From Triops longicaudatus (Eukaryota; Arthropoda; Branchiopoda; Notostraca; Triopsidae), in contig JAGQDJ010000077.1 of the NCBI GenBank assembly GCA_022885665.1, forward strand, positions 1 to 64,000: DNA of 64,000 nucleotides. The letters run 5' to 3'. Below, in pieces: positions 1-19,560 of the stretch. Under the pieces are notes generated by a model, which was not told the origin of the DNA, did no database searches, and saw only the letters and a list, made by a program, of their open reading frames with translations. A program made the translations under genes and the position numbers. Within the stretch, counting starts at the first letter, position 1, and each line of letters begins with the position of its first letter.

Positions 1-1075
1 CTACAAACGCGGCTTGGAGAATTCGAGTGTTCACGTATTGTAGAGCGACTTGCCATTTTGTGCTTTTTAACCAAATATTCGAATAATTTTCTACTGCGAT
101 TATTATGTGGGTTAGGTAAAAAAATTAATGCATTAGAAAAATTCACATCTTGCTATAGCTTCCCAGATTTAAAAAGTCTGTATTTGGTTTTCGCGCAAGA
201 ATAGTTTATTGCAACAAGACGACAGTTTCATGAAAACAAAATATAGCATCTGCATTAAAAAAGAAGTTTTAAAAAATGTCAGAGCGAGAGTGCGTTCAAA
301 ACACAGAGAAGCCGTAATCGAAGCTATGACGTGGGCTTTCTGATACCTGACGATTCGTGTTGGTGTAGGTAGGACGCGCTACTTGTAAGTCGCGTTGGCA
401 AATGTCGTAGATCGCCTCGTCGTCCATCAGGAACACGCAGTTCGAGTGCTTGAGGTGGAATGCGTGGTGAAAACGGAGTTTATACGTCTCGTAGACCGCT
501 CGCGCTACTTGTGGAGCTGGATAAATAGCGAATTGCAGCTTGGATTTCTTGCCGTAGTTCCCCGACAAACGCTCGGCTAGTTGGGACGAAATTCCAAACT
601 CCGTGCCACCAACAAAGGAGTGGAAGCTTAGGAACCCTTGTAACCCTGTGCAAGGATCAGTCACCTTTGAATTTGGTCCATAACCGATTTGGTGGTCTGC
701 TTCCTTATGGTATAACGTCCGGGAGCATAGTTTTTACCGCATCTTCTTTAACCGAGATCAACTGATCTGAGTATAGGTCAGTAAGAGTTCGTTCAAATAG
801 AATCTCGAAAGATTAATATAGATTTTAATAAATATTGTATTGGCGGCGGGCGAAGATATAAACTGTTCTATTGACTGTTCCAGGTCAACGAAAACTGAGC
901 GAGAGACACAGCGGTTGGTGCCAGTTTTTTGCAGAAACGTTGTGAAAGATTCATTGATCCGTTGCTCGGCGATAGTCTTATCCATTGTCGAGGTTTAGCC
1001 ATGTTCGTGATGGTATAATTCACAGCAAGAGTTTCCCATCTGTACTCCAGCTTGGCCAATATGGATGCATTCGCG
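1..1075 (-). pseudogene. Degenerate alpha-tubulin gene copy
   Basis: Read on the minus strand, 1075-998 encodes the alpha-tubulin N-terminus (RECIHIGQAGVQMGNS). An in-frame TAA follows at 997-995. The frame then resumes with DKTI, SFTTF and VFVDLE. A region resembling EQLI...AANNY (about 865-825) comes after an apparent deletion of roughly 17 residues. After about 120 bases of unrelated sequence, 664-296 gives CTGLQGFLSFHSF, YGKKSKLQFAIYPAPQV and NEAIYDIC-like blocks. The glycine-rich nucleotide loop (GGGTGSG in alpha-tubulin) is altered to VGGTEFG. Another stop closes the frame at 296-298, and only weak similarity (FE..VK..K.MA) persists to about 1-75. The segment begins right after a pyrimidine-rich tract ending in AG (1077-1076), where alpha-tubulin genes often have an intron just after the ATG. 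This suggests a decayed genomic copy rather than a processed one. It cannot make a normal tubulin. Confidence 0.85.
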
Positions 1076-2685
1076 CTACAAAGTAACAAGCACCAGCTTC
1101 AAAGTCAATGAATTACTGAACTATATAGTAACTGTGTTAAAAGTAGTACGCAGAAGATAGTTTGGCGAAGGAAATCAGAAGGAAATCGTTCATATACTCA
1201 ATGTCGAAACGATTGATTTTATTGTTGTTTTATTGCTATGTTGTAAGAGACGGAGTTACAGTGGCAGTCCTCAGAAGCTGCATTGTGCTAAATGTCTGTG
1301 ATAGTAGTGCCAGTGCGATGTTATAGACTACGCTTTGTATGCTTGAATTAAATAATAAAACGTGATTTTTAGGCAAGATTCTGTATTAGCGGGCTTGGCC
1401 CTTAAACAAAGGCCACTCCCATTTTTTTCTTTAAATGCTCATCTCATCCAAAATTTTTTTTACTCACTATAACACACCACAGTCACAGTTCACGGTAAAG
1501 TTTTTGGTCACCATACATACAATATTACACTACGCACACTAAAAGTTTTAGAAAAGTGTTCGCTTGTTTGTGTGTTCTGTTAATGATCTCTATGGCGGGC
1601 AAAGGGAACAGGATGGGAGAAATAGTTAAAAAAGGAGCAAAAAACAGCTAGTTTGTGAGGCGTTTGTACGTACGTGTACGTAACTCTTTTCTCAAGTATA
1701 TCCTAACCTTGTTATAAAAAAATGGCACGTGTGGCCAAGAAACGCAGCGAAAGGGAAAACATGGTACCTTTTTGTAAAAAAAGATTTATCGAGGAGAAAC
1801 GGAATTTTTAACCGCAAAAGGAGGATTTTTTTTCTTTCAAAGGCGATAGCGATCACACATTGACAACAAACAAGGGCACAAAGGAGGAGAAGAAAATAGA
1901 ATTTGAAAAGACGATCACGGGACGTAGCAATGCAAGTGAACACACCGAGACCAGCACGGAGCGAAAAACCGCAGCAGTAATTAGTACTAAAAACACAACG
2001 CTTGATTATAGCTTTCGGCTAAAAACTAACCTCTCTTGTTTCTGTTGCCTTTACTTTCCAACTCCTTTTCTTGTCATTCTACGTCATCTTGCAAACCACA
2101 CTTAAAAAGAGAAATGAGATGCTGGAGACCACAAACGTAAATAGGAATCTTTCTAATACCAGAAAGAAACAAGTCACGTGTTATAAAACATAAGCTAAAC
2201 TATGAAAAAGTCTGAAAAAAAATGTAGGTGGGTAGCTCGGGCATATAAATCTCTGCAAGGACACAAACAAAAGGAAAACAAAAGAAAAATGAAACATTGG
2301 ACTTTTTAGGTACTATAAAAGTGTCCCCACAAAATAAATAAATAAAGAGCCAAGACACAGTGTTGTCAACCTTCGAGTGAACATAAAATGTGACGTTGTG
2401 AGGTTTCGGGAGGGGAGGAAAAAAATCACTCATCGGGAAAAAAAATCCTTTCGCACTACGGCATTGCACTATGGATTTAAATGCACTGCCAAGATACGTA
2501 AACCAGGTATTGTTTGACAACACCTTCAGTTATGCTTGTGGATGGTCATTTTATGTCGTCTTTTCGCGTACGAAAAAAAATGGTCCTCATGATGCACACT
2601 ATTGCACTGGGAAAACGCAGCCCCCGTTCGCGGTATGGCTCTTGTGGCTTTACTACGACTTCTACCATGCGCTCTTCTATTATTA
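1076..2685. other. HR4 3' flank, no other gene seen
   Basis: Between the HR4 stop and the tubulin remnant I see no supported exon on either strand. The open frames here are short and AT-rich. On the minus strand the first AATAAA signals after the HR4 stop that I noticed are at 1233-1228 and 1223-1218, so the HR4 3' UTR could be about 1.45 kb long. That is an inference from hexamers only. Confidence 0.5.
1218..1233 (-). terminator. Candidate polyadenylation signals for HR4
   Basis: Two AATAAA hexamers lie ten bases apart on the minus strand, at 1233-1228 and 1223-1218, about 1.45 kb after the HR4 stop codon. They are the first such hexamers I noticed downstream of that gene. They could equally be chance matches in AT-rich DNA. 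Confidence 0.3.
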
Positions 2686-7654
<4,969 letters not shown>

Positions 7655-9554
7655 ACTGCCTGCAATGGAGAACAAACCGTTTGAGTCACACACTTTTCAC
7701 GACGAAAACGTATATTTACACTTAAATTTTCGATGTTAGTAGTACTAAACACATCCTTATCTATCCAAACGTTGTGTTTACTCAAATTTCATTACCAAAT
7801 TTATCTCTGCCTGAGGCCTACAAATTCGACAACAGCTCGCCCTGAGCACTTTAAAAACATGAGTTGAGGTGTTGGGCGAAGGAAGGAAGGAAGTCGGCTG
7901 ATAAAGAGCCTTTTACTGTTGTAAACAAGGTCGGGAGTGAGCGGGGGAGCAGGAGGCCTTGGGATTTCGCCAATCTCGGATGCGGGTGGGGGAGTGTGGC
8001 GTTTTGTGCCTAAACCCGAAAGATTGCGTAAATACACACACGGCCTACTCCCTACCTCTTCTCTCGTTCCACGCTTCCTTTTCAGAGAAATTGGACACTG
8101 AATTACCCCACATTGCCAAGGCTAGAATGCGTGTAGGCCTAACAAACTCAATATCATGCATAAACTAAAGCAAAAAGGGGGTGCTTTCTCCCTCCCTTGT
8201 TAGCTAATAAGAATCTTCCCCCACGTAAACACGATTTCTTCGGCCTGGACTTATCTTTCAAATGGACAAGGGGGTGCAACAATGAACGAGCGATAGGAGA
8301 GAACGTCGATTTCTTCTATTTGCCCCTGGTGTAAGAATTTATTAGGAGCGTTTCTGGACTAAAACAGGTTCCACTATTAGCTTGTTTTCGACATGTGCTT
8401 TATACGGCGACAAGGTCATTCTGGGGACAATAATAAATTTTTCTGTTCGTTAGAAAACGAGAAAGCTCTCCGCGTTCTACAATAACAGCCAACACACACG
8501 CAATAAAGGACCCAGCCTACGAAGGTCACGTGTCGTAAATAGCTTCCCAATAGCTTGTTAGCTGTGTGGAGAGCCGGAATTTCCAGCTATCTCAATTGGT
8601 CGCTTTTCAAGGATGAGAGATAAAAGGAATTCGAAGTCTTTGGAAATGTTTTCGGTGAACGGTACTAATATTATTGAAATGGTGAACGGGCGAATTACAG
8701 TCCTTGTTCGAGAGGTTAATTGCAGCAATAAGACCGTTTTCGAACGTTTATATTGAATTTTGTAAAAGGGTTTTTGCATCCAGCTGAATATGTGTATTGT
8801 ACCGCTATATATTAAACGTTTTGTCTAGCATTTGCGGTATTGAATTCAAATTCGTATTTCCATTACAAAGACTTTAGATAAACGATAAATTGCACTTAAC
8901 AATGCGGTTAGGTTTTAAAGTTCATTGTTGGATTTTATTTGCTTTACGTTATAAAGCGTTCAAGCCCCAGACAGAATGTTATTTTCTTCCAATGTTACGC
9001 AGTATACGTCGGTTCTACACGTGTCAACGCTTCCGTATTTACGCGTAGACCCGCCTATGACATCTCGTACAAACATTCCAATTACACACTTCACTTGGCT
9101 TTACATCGATTCCTGAAATTTCTGTTTTACGTTTTCCTCCGTCTGTGAGGCTTCCAAAAGCAGTATCTCTGTTAAACAGCTTCTCATGTATCTTGTTTTA
9201 TGTGCACACTTTTCCAGTAATCCATAACTGTTAAATGCGTAAGCACTTGGCTCCTCCCCCATTACAGAAACCCACATCATTGCTGCACTCGATAAGATCG
9301 CACAGCACAGTTAAAAGTTCCAATAAAACGAAAATTTTCGTTTCAAATGCAGAAATATCTGTTAGCATCAGAATTACGACAATTCATGTGGACAGGGTAC
9401 TATTGTGGAGTAATCGAATTTCCAGGGTGCAATACAGTAGTACGTACCATTTCTTTCTTTTATGCAATATCTTCCATTTCTCCCTCTCCAACCCTCGCTA
9501 TCTAGGCCTAAAAATAGGCCCAAGCCACAGAAAAGTTATCTTAAGGGTGCACTA

Positions 9555-9568
9555 GGGGGGGGGGGGGG
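9555..9568 (+). repeat. G14 homopolymer
   Basis: An uninterrupted run of 14 G residues lies in otherwise AT-rich DNA. Such a run can form tetraplex structure or be a sequencing/assembly artefact; the sequence alone does not decide. Confidence 0.9.
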
Positions 9569-12500
9569 AGATGGACGGCGACTAGGGGAAGAACTTGTGC
9601 TTTAATAGGCCTCAGTGCGTCCGGTCCAGCTTTACTATTTGAACGGTACCGTACGTAAGCCAGTGTACGAAACAGTAGGCCTACTGAGTCTTTTAACTTC
9701 AAGCAGGAAATAAGATGAAGGAAGCCAAACTAGGTCACCTGCCCAGCTTTTTGTACAAGCAAAGCTTCTTTACTTTGACAAGCTTCAGCCTTACACATTT
9801 TCGTTAAAAATTTCAATGTTTTCTTCTTTGAGCCTTTTATTTACTTACGTTAGTAATTTTAGCTTATTTTTATTGTGGGGTTGGGGGGACTGAAGATGCT
9901 TATGCAAATAACAGTTGTTAGAAAGTGAGAATAAGATTGTAAACTAAAAAAGAGTCGTGACTGTAACAAACGCCACGGCGGTTACGCGAAAGAAAGCTGA
10001 TTGAAATTTTAGAAAAGTATTCGAGGGAGGCATTTAACTGGGCGGGTTGCGTTGGGTTGAACGTTCAGTAATGAGGCCAAGTGAAAGAGTCAGTTCAACG
10101 TCCCCGATTTCGTTTCGAGGGCAGGAGTGAGTAAAAAAAAGAGCGAACGAGCGCAAGAGACAGGACGAAAAAAAAGCAAAGCGTTTCTGACGTCGAAAGT
10201 GAAGCGAACGCCAAAATATCCGCAAACTGTAGCAATCAGACAAAGTTTGAATGAACTCAATTACTCCAAACATCCTCCTTTCAGCAAAACGCAACACTTC
10301 AAAAAATAAAAACAGAAAAAGACAAAAAACATTCCCTGTTTAGTCCATTCTTTCTCTTTTTAGATATCGTTTACAAAGCTGTCTAAACCGTATAAACTTC
10401 CCGACACATCTAAAACGAATCAAATGGCCAGTTTTACCCTCCGAGGAAGATTTTTCAAATAAACAACTTAATTCATAAAAAAATGCGGAGGTATGCAAAC
10501 GCTAAAGAAAAGCTGACGTCTTTCAAGCCCGAAACGGGGAGAGAAGGGCACATAAGGACTGAAGAGCAAAAAAAGAGCAGTGTACGGAATTTTGGGTGAG
10601 TAGGTCACTGGTCCTATCCTCTCATCTTCAAGCTATTTCGACTTCCTCTTTCCCACCTGAGCACAAGACTAGACCAGTATTCCTACCTGTGTGTCCATAT
10701 ACGTGCCAAGGCACCTTAGAACGGTTATATAAAAATTCTTGAATAAAAAAAAGAAGCGAAAAGTCGTCCAAACCACGTGAGTGAACCGTTAAGTTTCTAC
10801 GGCTGCCCTTTTGGGTTGATTTCTAAAACAAACCCAATAAAACCCCTGAGGTCTTAATATAAATGTCGATCGATCATGACACTATTGTTTCACCTGCCAT
10901 TACTGCACGATTTATCCCGCATAGAACTACAAAGCAAAAACTGCAACAGCAAAATAAACGCACGAAAATGAAAGAGCCACTTACGGTACTTGGCACATAA
11001 TATTCCGTTCAAAACTTGTATATAGCTTCGGAATGGTACTCAACACCACAATTACGGAATTTTTTCCTGACCACTTAGCTTATCACTTAAATTTCAACTG
11101 TTTCATTACTAACAAACTTGTTCATTTAGCAGTTATTTCGTCTTGTTTTCACAATAAATACTCGTTGTAAATATTTTCGGAGGGCACTGTAACTCGCTGG
11201 ATTTCATGCGCCAAACTGAGTCGTGGTTGGTAGATAACTATGCGTCAATATGAAAATAAAGTGTCAACTTTCCCCCTCGCCTGCTCTGCGCGTACTGGTA
11301 CTGTTCCAACTGTTTGTTGAGGGCTAGACTCACTCTACCTGGCTAGGTTCGTACTACACTACAGTTGGACCGGCACGCTGCTAGAGAGAGCAGAAAGGGC
11401 CGGTACACCTACCCAGCCCCACCAACCCCTTTTTGCGCCTTCCCGGCTTACATTTACGCAAGGGAAAAGAGAAAGAGGGTCTAACCCACCTGAAGAACTA
11501 GAGCTAGCACGGTATTGGCACGGTTCAGGTGGAACAAGTTGCAGCCCTTTTACGAGACAGCAATGCCAGTCAAATAGGAACGGCAGGAATTCCCCCCAGC
11601 TATTTAGAGGGCGCAAGGGGAATTAGGAAGAAGGATAAGAAAAAAGAGGTAGCCAAGGAAAAGAGAGAGTTGTTCGCTCAATTAAATGACGAACCTCAAG
11701 GATCTACTGCTCACGATGACGGATTTTCGGACCCATCCCCGTGGTGATCCAACTTGATCCACCACGGCCAACAATCAAGTACAGAACGTAACTACCACTT
11801 TCTCTCTCGCCTTTCTTTCCCAAAACGTGTTAGTGTCATTGAACTTCGGCATAGAAATAAAAAAACAAAGAAGGCACGTGAATAGAGAATTGACTGCCAC
11901 CAAATTAGGAGCACAAATTAAACAAAATTATGTGAATTTCTAAGCGTAATTCTTCTATACGAGAATTATGTGATTAAAGCAAAAATAATTCTAGAATGTC
12001 AGACAAAATACGAAATTTTGTACAGAAGGTAAATAAAGTAATCATGACGCATGTAACCTACATAATGTCTTAATGTATAAGAATAATTACTGTATAAAAT
12101 TACGATGGCGTCACTAAAATATTTGCAACGATTGTTTGTATTAATAATAAAATAAGTGTACCAGAATATATAACTTGACTTAAGTAACTTATTCTGTAGT
12201 CAAGTAATGTACTTTGGTGCACATTACTAATACAAACTGTTGTTACGCTGTCTGTAGTAGAGACAAAAACACTTCTAAATAGACAGAAATAGATACGTAG
12301 AGATAAATACCTAAGAATACACATAAAAACTCAAAAATCATATGCGAATAATTAAATACAGTAATGGCAAATACGTAACAATAATAATGCATCTAATTTT
12401 AAAAAACGAAAAAGATGATTACATTCGTCATACTTCGGTAACGTTTCTGCAGAAATTCGTCAAAATTGATTTTATTTAAATACTGAAGGATTTCATATAA

Positions 12501-15500
12501 GAGCAATAGATAGAAATATGTTTCTACGCGGAAATCCTTCAAACGAATTGTTTTGGCATCCTCAATTGGTTGCATTGTCATACTACATGGGGATAAAACA
12601 CACCGCAGTACTATCAATGCTGAGGTCTTTCAAAATTTGTATTTCTTTTATGACTCTATTGCCGCACGAATTTGCATATGAAAAGGTTGATAATTCTCGA
12701 AAGTTTTCAGCTTGGTATGTACAATATATAGGGGACGTTCACCCGCTCAATTTCACTGTTCTGTCGTTTTTCTAGGGCAATATCCCGAATCAGGTGCGTA
12801 CAATAAATTGCTAAGATGAACAAAAGGTGTCTGAAACACAACCCGAACGCTGTCTTCGATAAATAGGACACGAGCTACTGTAGAGCTTCTATCGTGGTTC
12901 GGTTCCGACTCCCAATGCGTTACTCATTTATGTGTAAGCTGTGCCACATTTTCCCCCTCGCCAGTGAACTCTTCTCCATCCCTCGTCTGTATTCTATATA
13001 ATAACGGGCAAAAGTGTAGGGATGAAGAGGGTGTCATTGCCCTAGAATGCGTCATGCAAATGAGTGCGCGCTTTTCCTTCTTTTTGTCTTACTCGATCGA
13101 CACTACCACACAAATACAAACATAGCACATTGACCTATTTGGTTGCCAATACAAGTTTTACTACTTTTGTGCTACTCCTTTTTTCTTAAAAAAAACTAAT
13201 AACTCACATTTATTTGTTTTACAAAATAACTCTGATTTTCTATAGGCCAATGACTTTGCTTTGGAAGTTTTGGGCACAGGCAATGGACTTTTCAAACCGC
13301 TTTTACTTTCCTAAACTTGAGCAATGCGCTTCGAAACGCCTGGTACTGTAAAGAACACGTACCGAGTACTTACCCGCGTACTGAACCTCACTTTCACCCC
13401 CAAAGTGCACACAAGCTCATTCACCCCTATGACGCGTTCCTACTCTGTACAGTGTACCCGTTCCGTTTTGCATGTCCAAATACATAAATATATAGTTTCA
13501 CAGCTTGAACATTCTGGGAACTCTTACGTTCATCCAACTTTAATTGGGTCAATAATCTTGCAGATCGTGAATGACATCAACGCATGCAACGTAAGCGGTG
13601 TCATTAGCATGGACGCCCTTGTCTCTTGGCCCCTAACTATCCCTCACTTTCACTCTTTTCAAGTTTTCCTTGGGGCTTTTTTTGCCACAACGGAGCAGCG
13701 AATTCACCGCTTTTTCAGGGCTCCCAACAAAGAAAAATTGATCACAAAAAATCACGGGGCCAATGGACTCTTGAAGAGGCCCAAAGCTCGGACTTGCAAC
13801 TTTCTACCCTTTTCCAGCTTTTCTTTCTTGTCTTTTTGAGTTCTTACTCACACGATGAAATCAAGAGATAAAGCCCGAGGCTTGAAAAAGCGCAGACTGG
13901 AATCGAATCGGTATTACAGCCGGCAGAATAAGACTGTTGGGTACTGTCATACTGGCATTGCCAGGCTAAACCAGCTTGGCTGGTCTTCAGAAGTCCCGTT
14001 ACAACTTCCGTTGGCTTGTGAGCCGGTTTTAGGTAAGCTTGTCAGGACCTGCATAGAGCCACGAAAGCTTGGTGTTGCGTTTATACAGTTATACCTGTAT
14101 TGCGTCCCCAAGCATGCTGGCACTAGGTAAGGCGGACTAAAGGACTCACCTACTGCTCCCGGCAAGGTAAGGAAAACCAACGGGACCGTTGGGAAGTTAC
14201 GTTAGCAGGCTACACTTTACGAATAGTAATACTCCAGCAGCGAAAAGAGGAAGGAAGCAAAAGGAAACTGCCCTCGGACAAGTTCCGTCTCGGGCTACTG
14301 TGCGCCCCATCTCAGTTCACTTAACTGAACCAATCATTGACTCTAAACGGCTTAAGAAGCTGTTAATACACGGGATGAGGTTGCGGCTTCTTTGTTACGA
14401 CTCTTCTATCGCTGTTTGGGTACTTAATCGAAGTGAGTAGGTTCACAGAAGTCTTTTCTCATAAAAAACGGGTTAAGAAATAAACACAATTATGATACGC
14501 GTAATACATATTATTGGTTATTTTAACTTAATTATTGTGTAATAAAATTCACAAACATTTTTATAAAATGTTTGAATTATTAAATATCTTTTATTAAATA
14601 TTAGCGATACGTACTGTATTATTGCAGTGATTTTCATGTGCATTTTTATTAAAATTTTCGATTTTCAGTGGCTCAGAATTGGAAACCGCGGTATCTGTCG
14701 CTTGGCTTGCACTCAGGCTTGGAAGTTCTCATCAACCTTTTGCCAAACATAATTTAAAAGCTTTTAAACTCATTCGATGGCATTATCCTTGTTGTCTGTG
14801 CAAACCTAATACTATGGAAGGTTTTCACCGCTTCTGTTCTCTGAAACTAGATCACAGGCGGTGCCATTGAACAGGAGCGAACAGTTTCTCATAATGAATC
14901 GTAAAAAATTGACTGAGCTTAATTAGCTGATAAAAGTACGCTCAAGACCATCAGGAATGGTAGACGCGCAATGCGACACATCCACTTTTAACTCCATCTA
15001 AGCTCGTCAAACTAAAATATTCCATGGTAAAACCTTGACTTAGCTCTCATGTCTTTATCTTCACAAATTTTAAAGATTTCAAATAGATTCCTGATCGTGT
15101 AAGCTGACAACAACAAAAATGGCGAGTTTAAACTAATTTCATATTCGAATCAATTCAATGGCTATAAACACACCCTCTTTTTCTCAAGTTCGTCTTTACG
15201 TGTTCCGCTGGGAGTCCAAACCCGTTTAATCCAGATGTATCGATTACTCATCGGACTCAGCATGGGGGGTGGCCAGGGTTGTCATTGCCCCACATTGGCG
15301 GCCAAGTAAGGCAAAGGCTCATTACACGCGTTTACTACCTTACTCTCTTTCTACGCACTCACGCACTTTACTTACGCATTCACCCTTGTTTCTTTCCTTT
15401 TTCCCTTACCCTGTACCTTCTTCTTTTTCCAAAAGGGAATTTCTACACCCGCCCACCCCCCACCCTCCACGGCCCCTTTACTATAGGTCAACGTCCTTTA

Positions 15501-18500
15501 CGTTCTACGTCTCTCCCTCCGACGCCCTTCTTCTTTTAGAGAAATACGCCAGCAAGTACATTTTCTCTCTTTCACCCCCTTCTGTCTTACCCCCTCTCTC
15601 CCTATTTCTCTCCTCTAAGCCCCAATAGTGCAAAAGCTCGCTTGCCACGAGAGGATTTGGCCTCCATCTCGTCTACTATTACTACGGGTTTCCTTGTTTT
15701 CCCTTCCACCCCGAATTTTGCTTTTTCTGGATTGATCGATACCGGCATTACTACGGTTAGCCCTCCGGAACCCTGTATAGTAAAATGCAGTACTTGCACG
15801 TACCCTAGAGTGCAAATCTATCAGCATTTCTTCCTTACTTTTTGGTTTTCGAATAAAATATCAGCTCGTGAAAATCGCTTCTCTCTTCTTCCACTTACTC
15901 CTCGCAGGGTCTTTCACCTCTCCATCGGAAAACGTGCAGACACCTATACGTCTATATTACAGCCCCTTTCGACATCTATTATATAAGTATCAATAAAATA
16001 GAGACCGATGAGTAAGCATTTATAAAAAGGGACCAATTTGTTACGTAAATACTAAGTTGGCCACAAAAAAGTGGTACGAGCTTCTTGAGTTTAATGCGTT
16101 AACTGTCCCAGTTTATAATGAGCATAGGCTTTGCACAGTTAGGATGGGGTTCAAGATTTAAAATATTGTATATGCTCTAAACGTGCTACGATACTGCGTG
16201 TTCGTGACTGCGATTCAACCTCCTCTAACTCCCTCTTCCCTACCATCCCCTATAGAATGCATTAAAACGGCATGTGTAAGAACGAATTCACTGCGTGCGT
16301 TCGTATAACGTGGTTTCTACGGGAGAAAGGTTGTTCACCTGAAGGGCGGACCCTTACCCTACATACGTCCCTGCCCCCTACTTCCCTCTACGCTTCTTGT
16401 TTCAGTCACGAAGGGGAATATTGAAAACTTGATCTAGCTCCATTTGCTAGGGGTGGTGAAATAATGTCACATTTAATGAAAACTCCAAAAATAAAGTTAA
16501 ACTTTGTCTAGAGCGATTTTTACGATCTCGGCAGCAAAGAAAGCTCAAGAATTTCAAGGCGAAATCTTAAAAGAGCCAGAGAGTCTGATCCAAAAGGGCC
16601 ATGACCTTCCAAAGTCACTCACGAAATGACGTCAGGCGGCTCCGGCGTCCAGGACGTCGCTTTTTTGTAGTCTCTGCACTCTGGGTTTCGATTTTCTGGC
16701 ATACCGCCATTTCCCATGTCTACCCCTCCTTTTTTTCCTCTCTTTCGCTCTTTTCCTTTTATTTTTTCTAATCCTTGCAGCTTCCCTTTTAAGCATCTCT
16801 TCCATTTCTCCTTCCACAGCCGTCTCCGTTCTTTTTGCCTCCCGAAAGTTGTCGTTCAAAAGGTTAAAAATAAGCTATGACTCGTTGCTTCCTAACTTGT
16901 GACTTTCGATGAACGTTCAGAATTAACTTGGTAAAGAAAAGTTTTTAAACGAAAAAAAAAATCAGCTTATTAGCTTCCCATAACTTTTAAGCTTCCGAAC
17001 TCTTCTCAAACAATAATCTATTTAAAAAAAACTTTCTTAATATAATTATCGTACTATTTTAAAAGTTACTCCCCTCTCCCTAGGGGTCGACGCTCTCAAC
17101 GCTTTGCACCCCCTGCTTCACTCTAGAATCGATCCGATGATCTGGTGTCTCTCCCTCCAATTGCCCCCTTCTTCCCCTTGTTCTTGTGTACTGTTCACTT
17201 CCCGAGCGCCGAGGCCATGGCCAGGGACACACACCTACGACCATACACGCACATGTACGCATCCTGCCCAAATACCCCCATCCTGGCATATAAGCAACGC
17301 TGTCAGCTCATGTTTCCTGACACGACAGGTTACACGTCTACCATACAACGTTGAAATCAAGAATAAATAAATGTAGATCATTCCTCTTTTAAATTGCACA
17401 CATATAATATATATCGTAAGGGCATTTTTAACCAAATAATACTTCCTTTAATAAAGTCGTTATGTAAGAACAAACAAGGCAAATGACCAACGTTCATGTG
17501 GAAACGCTCATAAAAAATGGTACAAGTTAGGTTTAAATAACACTCCAGGCGTACCACTTTTTTATGAACTTCTGTAAGAACTCTAAGTGCATTTTGGATT
17601 GAATACGTGTAATTTTTAACTAAAACTGTACTTGTTTTAGACACTACTCGTAGGAACAATACATATACTTTTCGTTCAGAAACGAGTAAGTTTCCAAGTT
17701 TTGTTAATTTTCTGTTTCGTATGTCAGCGGCAGAGCTTGTTTTTCAATTTCCGGTGCACAACCACGTTTTTCTAACTCATTTCTTCCCCCTGCAGTTTAA
17801 TTATATTGAAAAGCTTTTCAAAGCGACGCACATTTTACGACGAATGCAACGTGTTTTATTTCATTTGCTTTGCCGTTACTTGTCATTTAGTTTTTTTAAT
17901 CTCAAAATTTTGAGATAATTCAGCCATCTTTCAAGGTCGTAAATAGAGCTGGTGTAGAGGGATGGTTGCCTGTATCGATTTCCTTGGTTTATGAATTAAA
18001 AGCCAAAATTTATAACAAGCAGCAGGCGTCTGTTTCGTGTCTGTCTGCTCCGTAAGCCAAGCCAGGCTTGAATCAGGAAAACTTTTGGGAATCCAGGGTC
18101 GAGGATATCGTAACTAACGCCGCGTCACACTGTCTTTTCTCGCTATGCCTGCCCAACTTCCGCATTCTAGGTAGGCCTGCTATCCCTATGGAACTTTGGC
18201 CCACTGTTTAAGGGTGACTACACTGTTGGAATGCGCAATGCCACCCTGAAAGCCACTGCACTGTATTACAACCCTATAACGTCAAAGGGTCGATCGCAAT
18301 CTTAACTCTTAAGGAGATCATGGCTAAATTGTCCAACGAACTTACCATTTGGATTATGGGGGATTTTCCGTGTGATTACGTTAGTGTTATCCATATTTCG
18401 GGGAACCACATGTTCGTCCAAGTCTAGGCACATCACAGTGACCATGTCCTTTGCACAGACATTCAACGACTGGCTTTTTGCCTTGCTATCGACGACGACC

Positions 18501-19560
18501 TACAGAACAGAACAGAAACGGCCCTAGGAAGCCCCATTCAACGTGAGGAATCTCCGGCTTCAGCCCTCCTATAACGGTGCCTACCAAGTTTCTAACGGTT
18601 CTCCTTCAGTCAAGTCAGACCTGGCGCGCATTCCAGGTGTGCAGACGCCCTTATTCCCTACACTCTACTTTTTCGGGCCTCCTTGTCCCACTACCATGCG
18701 GATACTGCCTTTATTTTCTTACCTTTCGGGGGCTGACGTCTCGGAAGGGAAAGAATTGCCAAGGCCGAGGTTGCTACTGTCATCAAAGGCCTACTATCAC
18801 GGTCACCAACCGAAAGGTCAAGGGTTAAACGCATAATAATAAAATCGACGAGGTATAAAGAAAAGACCTGTTTCACCCTTTTCTAATGTACATTGTGATA
18901 CTGAACAGTATGCAGTACACTCAAATCCCCGTTTTACAAGCAACGTTCGTTCCAGGAAGCCCAACGTAACCCTAACCAAAGTAGTGTACAAGAAACCTGT
19001 TTTACACCTAAAAAATGTGCTCTCAAATTCCATACCAAAGCGTTAAAAATAGAACGAGCGCCCCGAACGTACATTCGGAAGTGTTAACGCATAAGAATAG
19101 GACACGTTTTGTGAAATATTTTTAAAGAGTTTAGAACTACGGATGCAGTGATGTAATACATGATAAACGAGTTATCAGTTGGAATTAACGCTCGACTGAA
19201 GTCTGTTGTGACGTCATACGGTCACAAAGATATCTTGTTTAATTATACCTTTAACAAAGCTTTGTTAATAGTTTTCGAGTGCAATCTCGGTTTAATGGAC
19301 TGTTAAGAGAGGCTATTACTGTAATAATACTAATACCGTATCTAGTTGAGTCATTTTCCTTGAAACTTTTCGAAATAAATCATTGCTACATTAACGGAAC
19401 AACCGAGATTTTGGATTTGAACTGAGTCATTTTTCACGAAAACCGAAGCCGTGGTTTACCTGTAGGGCTCAGTTTAAATGTGCTACTGTACTGAAAGTAC
19501 GTCGAAGTGCTAACCTGTCCGTTTGGTCCGGAACAACAGCAGCACCTTGACGAAAAGATT

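Noticed and set aside
13324..13839. 171-codon plus-strand open frame
   Set aside because: It is the longest frame in the exon-poor region but has no recognisable domain, a composition like its surroundings, and overlapping frames of similar quality. It fits a chance open frame.
13960..14195. Cluster of short palindromes (for example CCAACGG-GA-CCGTTGG) suggesting a structured RNA
   Set aside because: The stems are short and unconnected. I could not build a consistent fold, and no known RNA family is recognisable.
15269..15628. Ser/Pro/Leu-rich open frame
   Set aside because: It is produced by a pyrimidine-rich tract; no domain, no splice support.
16632..16859. Lys/Arg-rich 75-codon minus-strand frame
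   Set aside because: This is the purine-rich complement of a polypyrimidine tract and low in complexity. It resembles many unrelated basic sequences and cannot be assigned.
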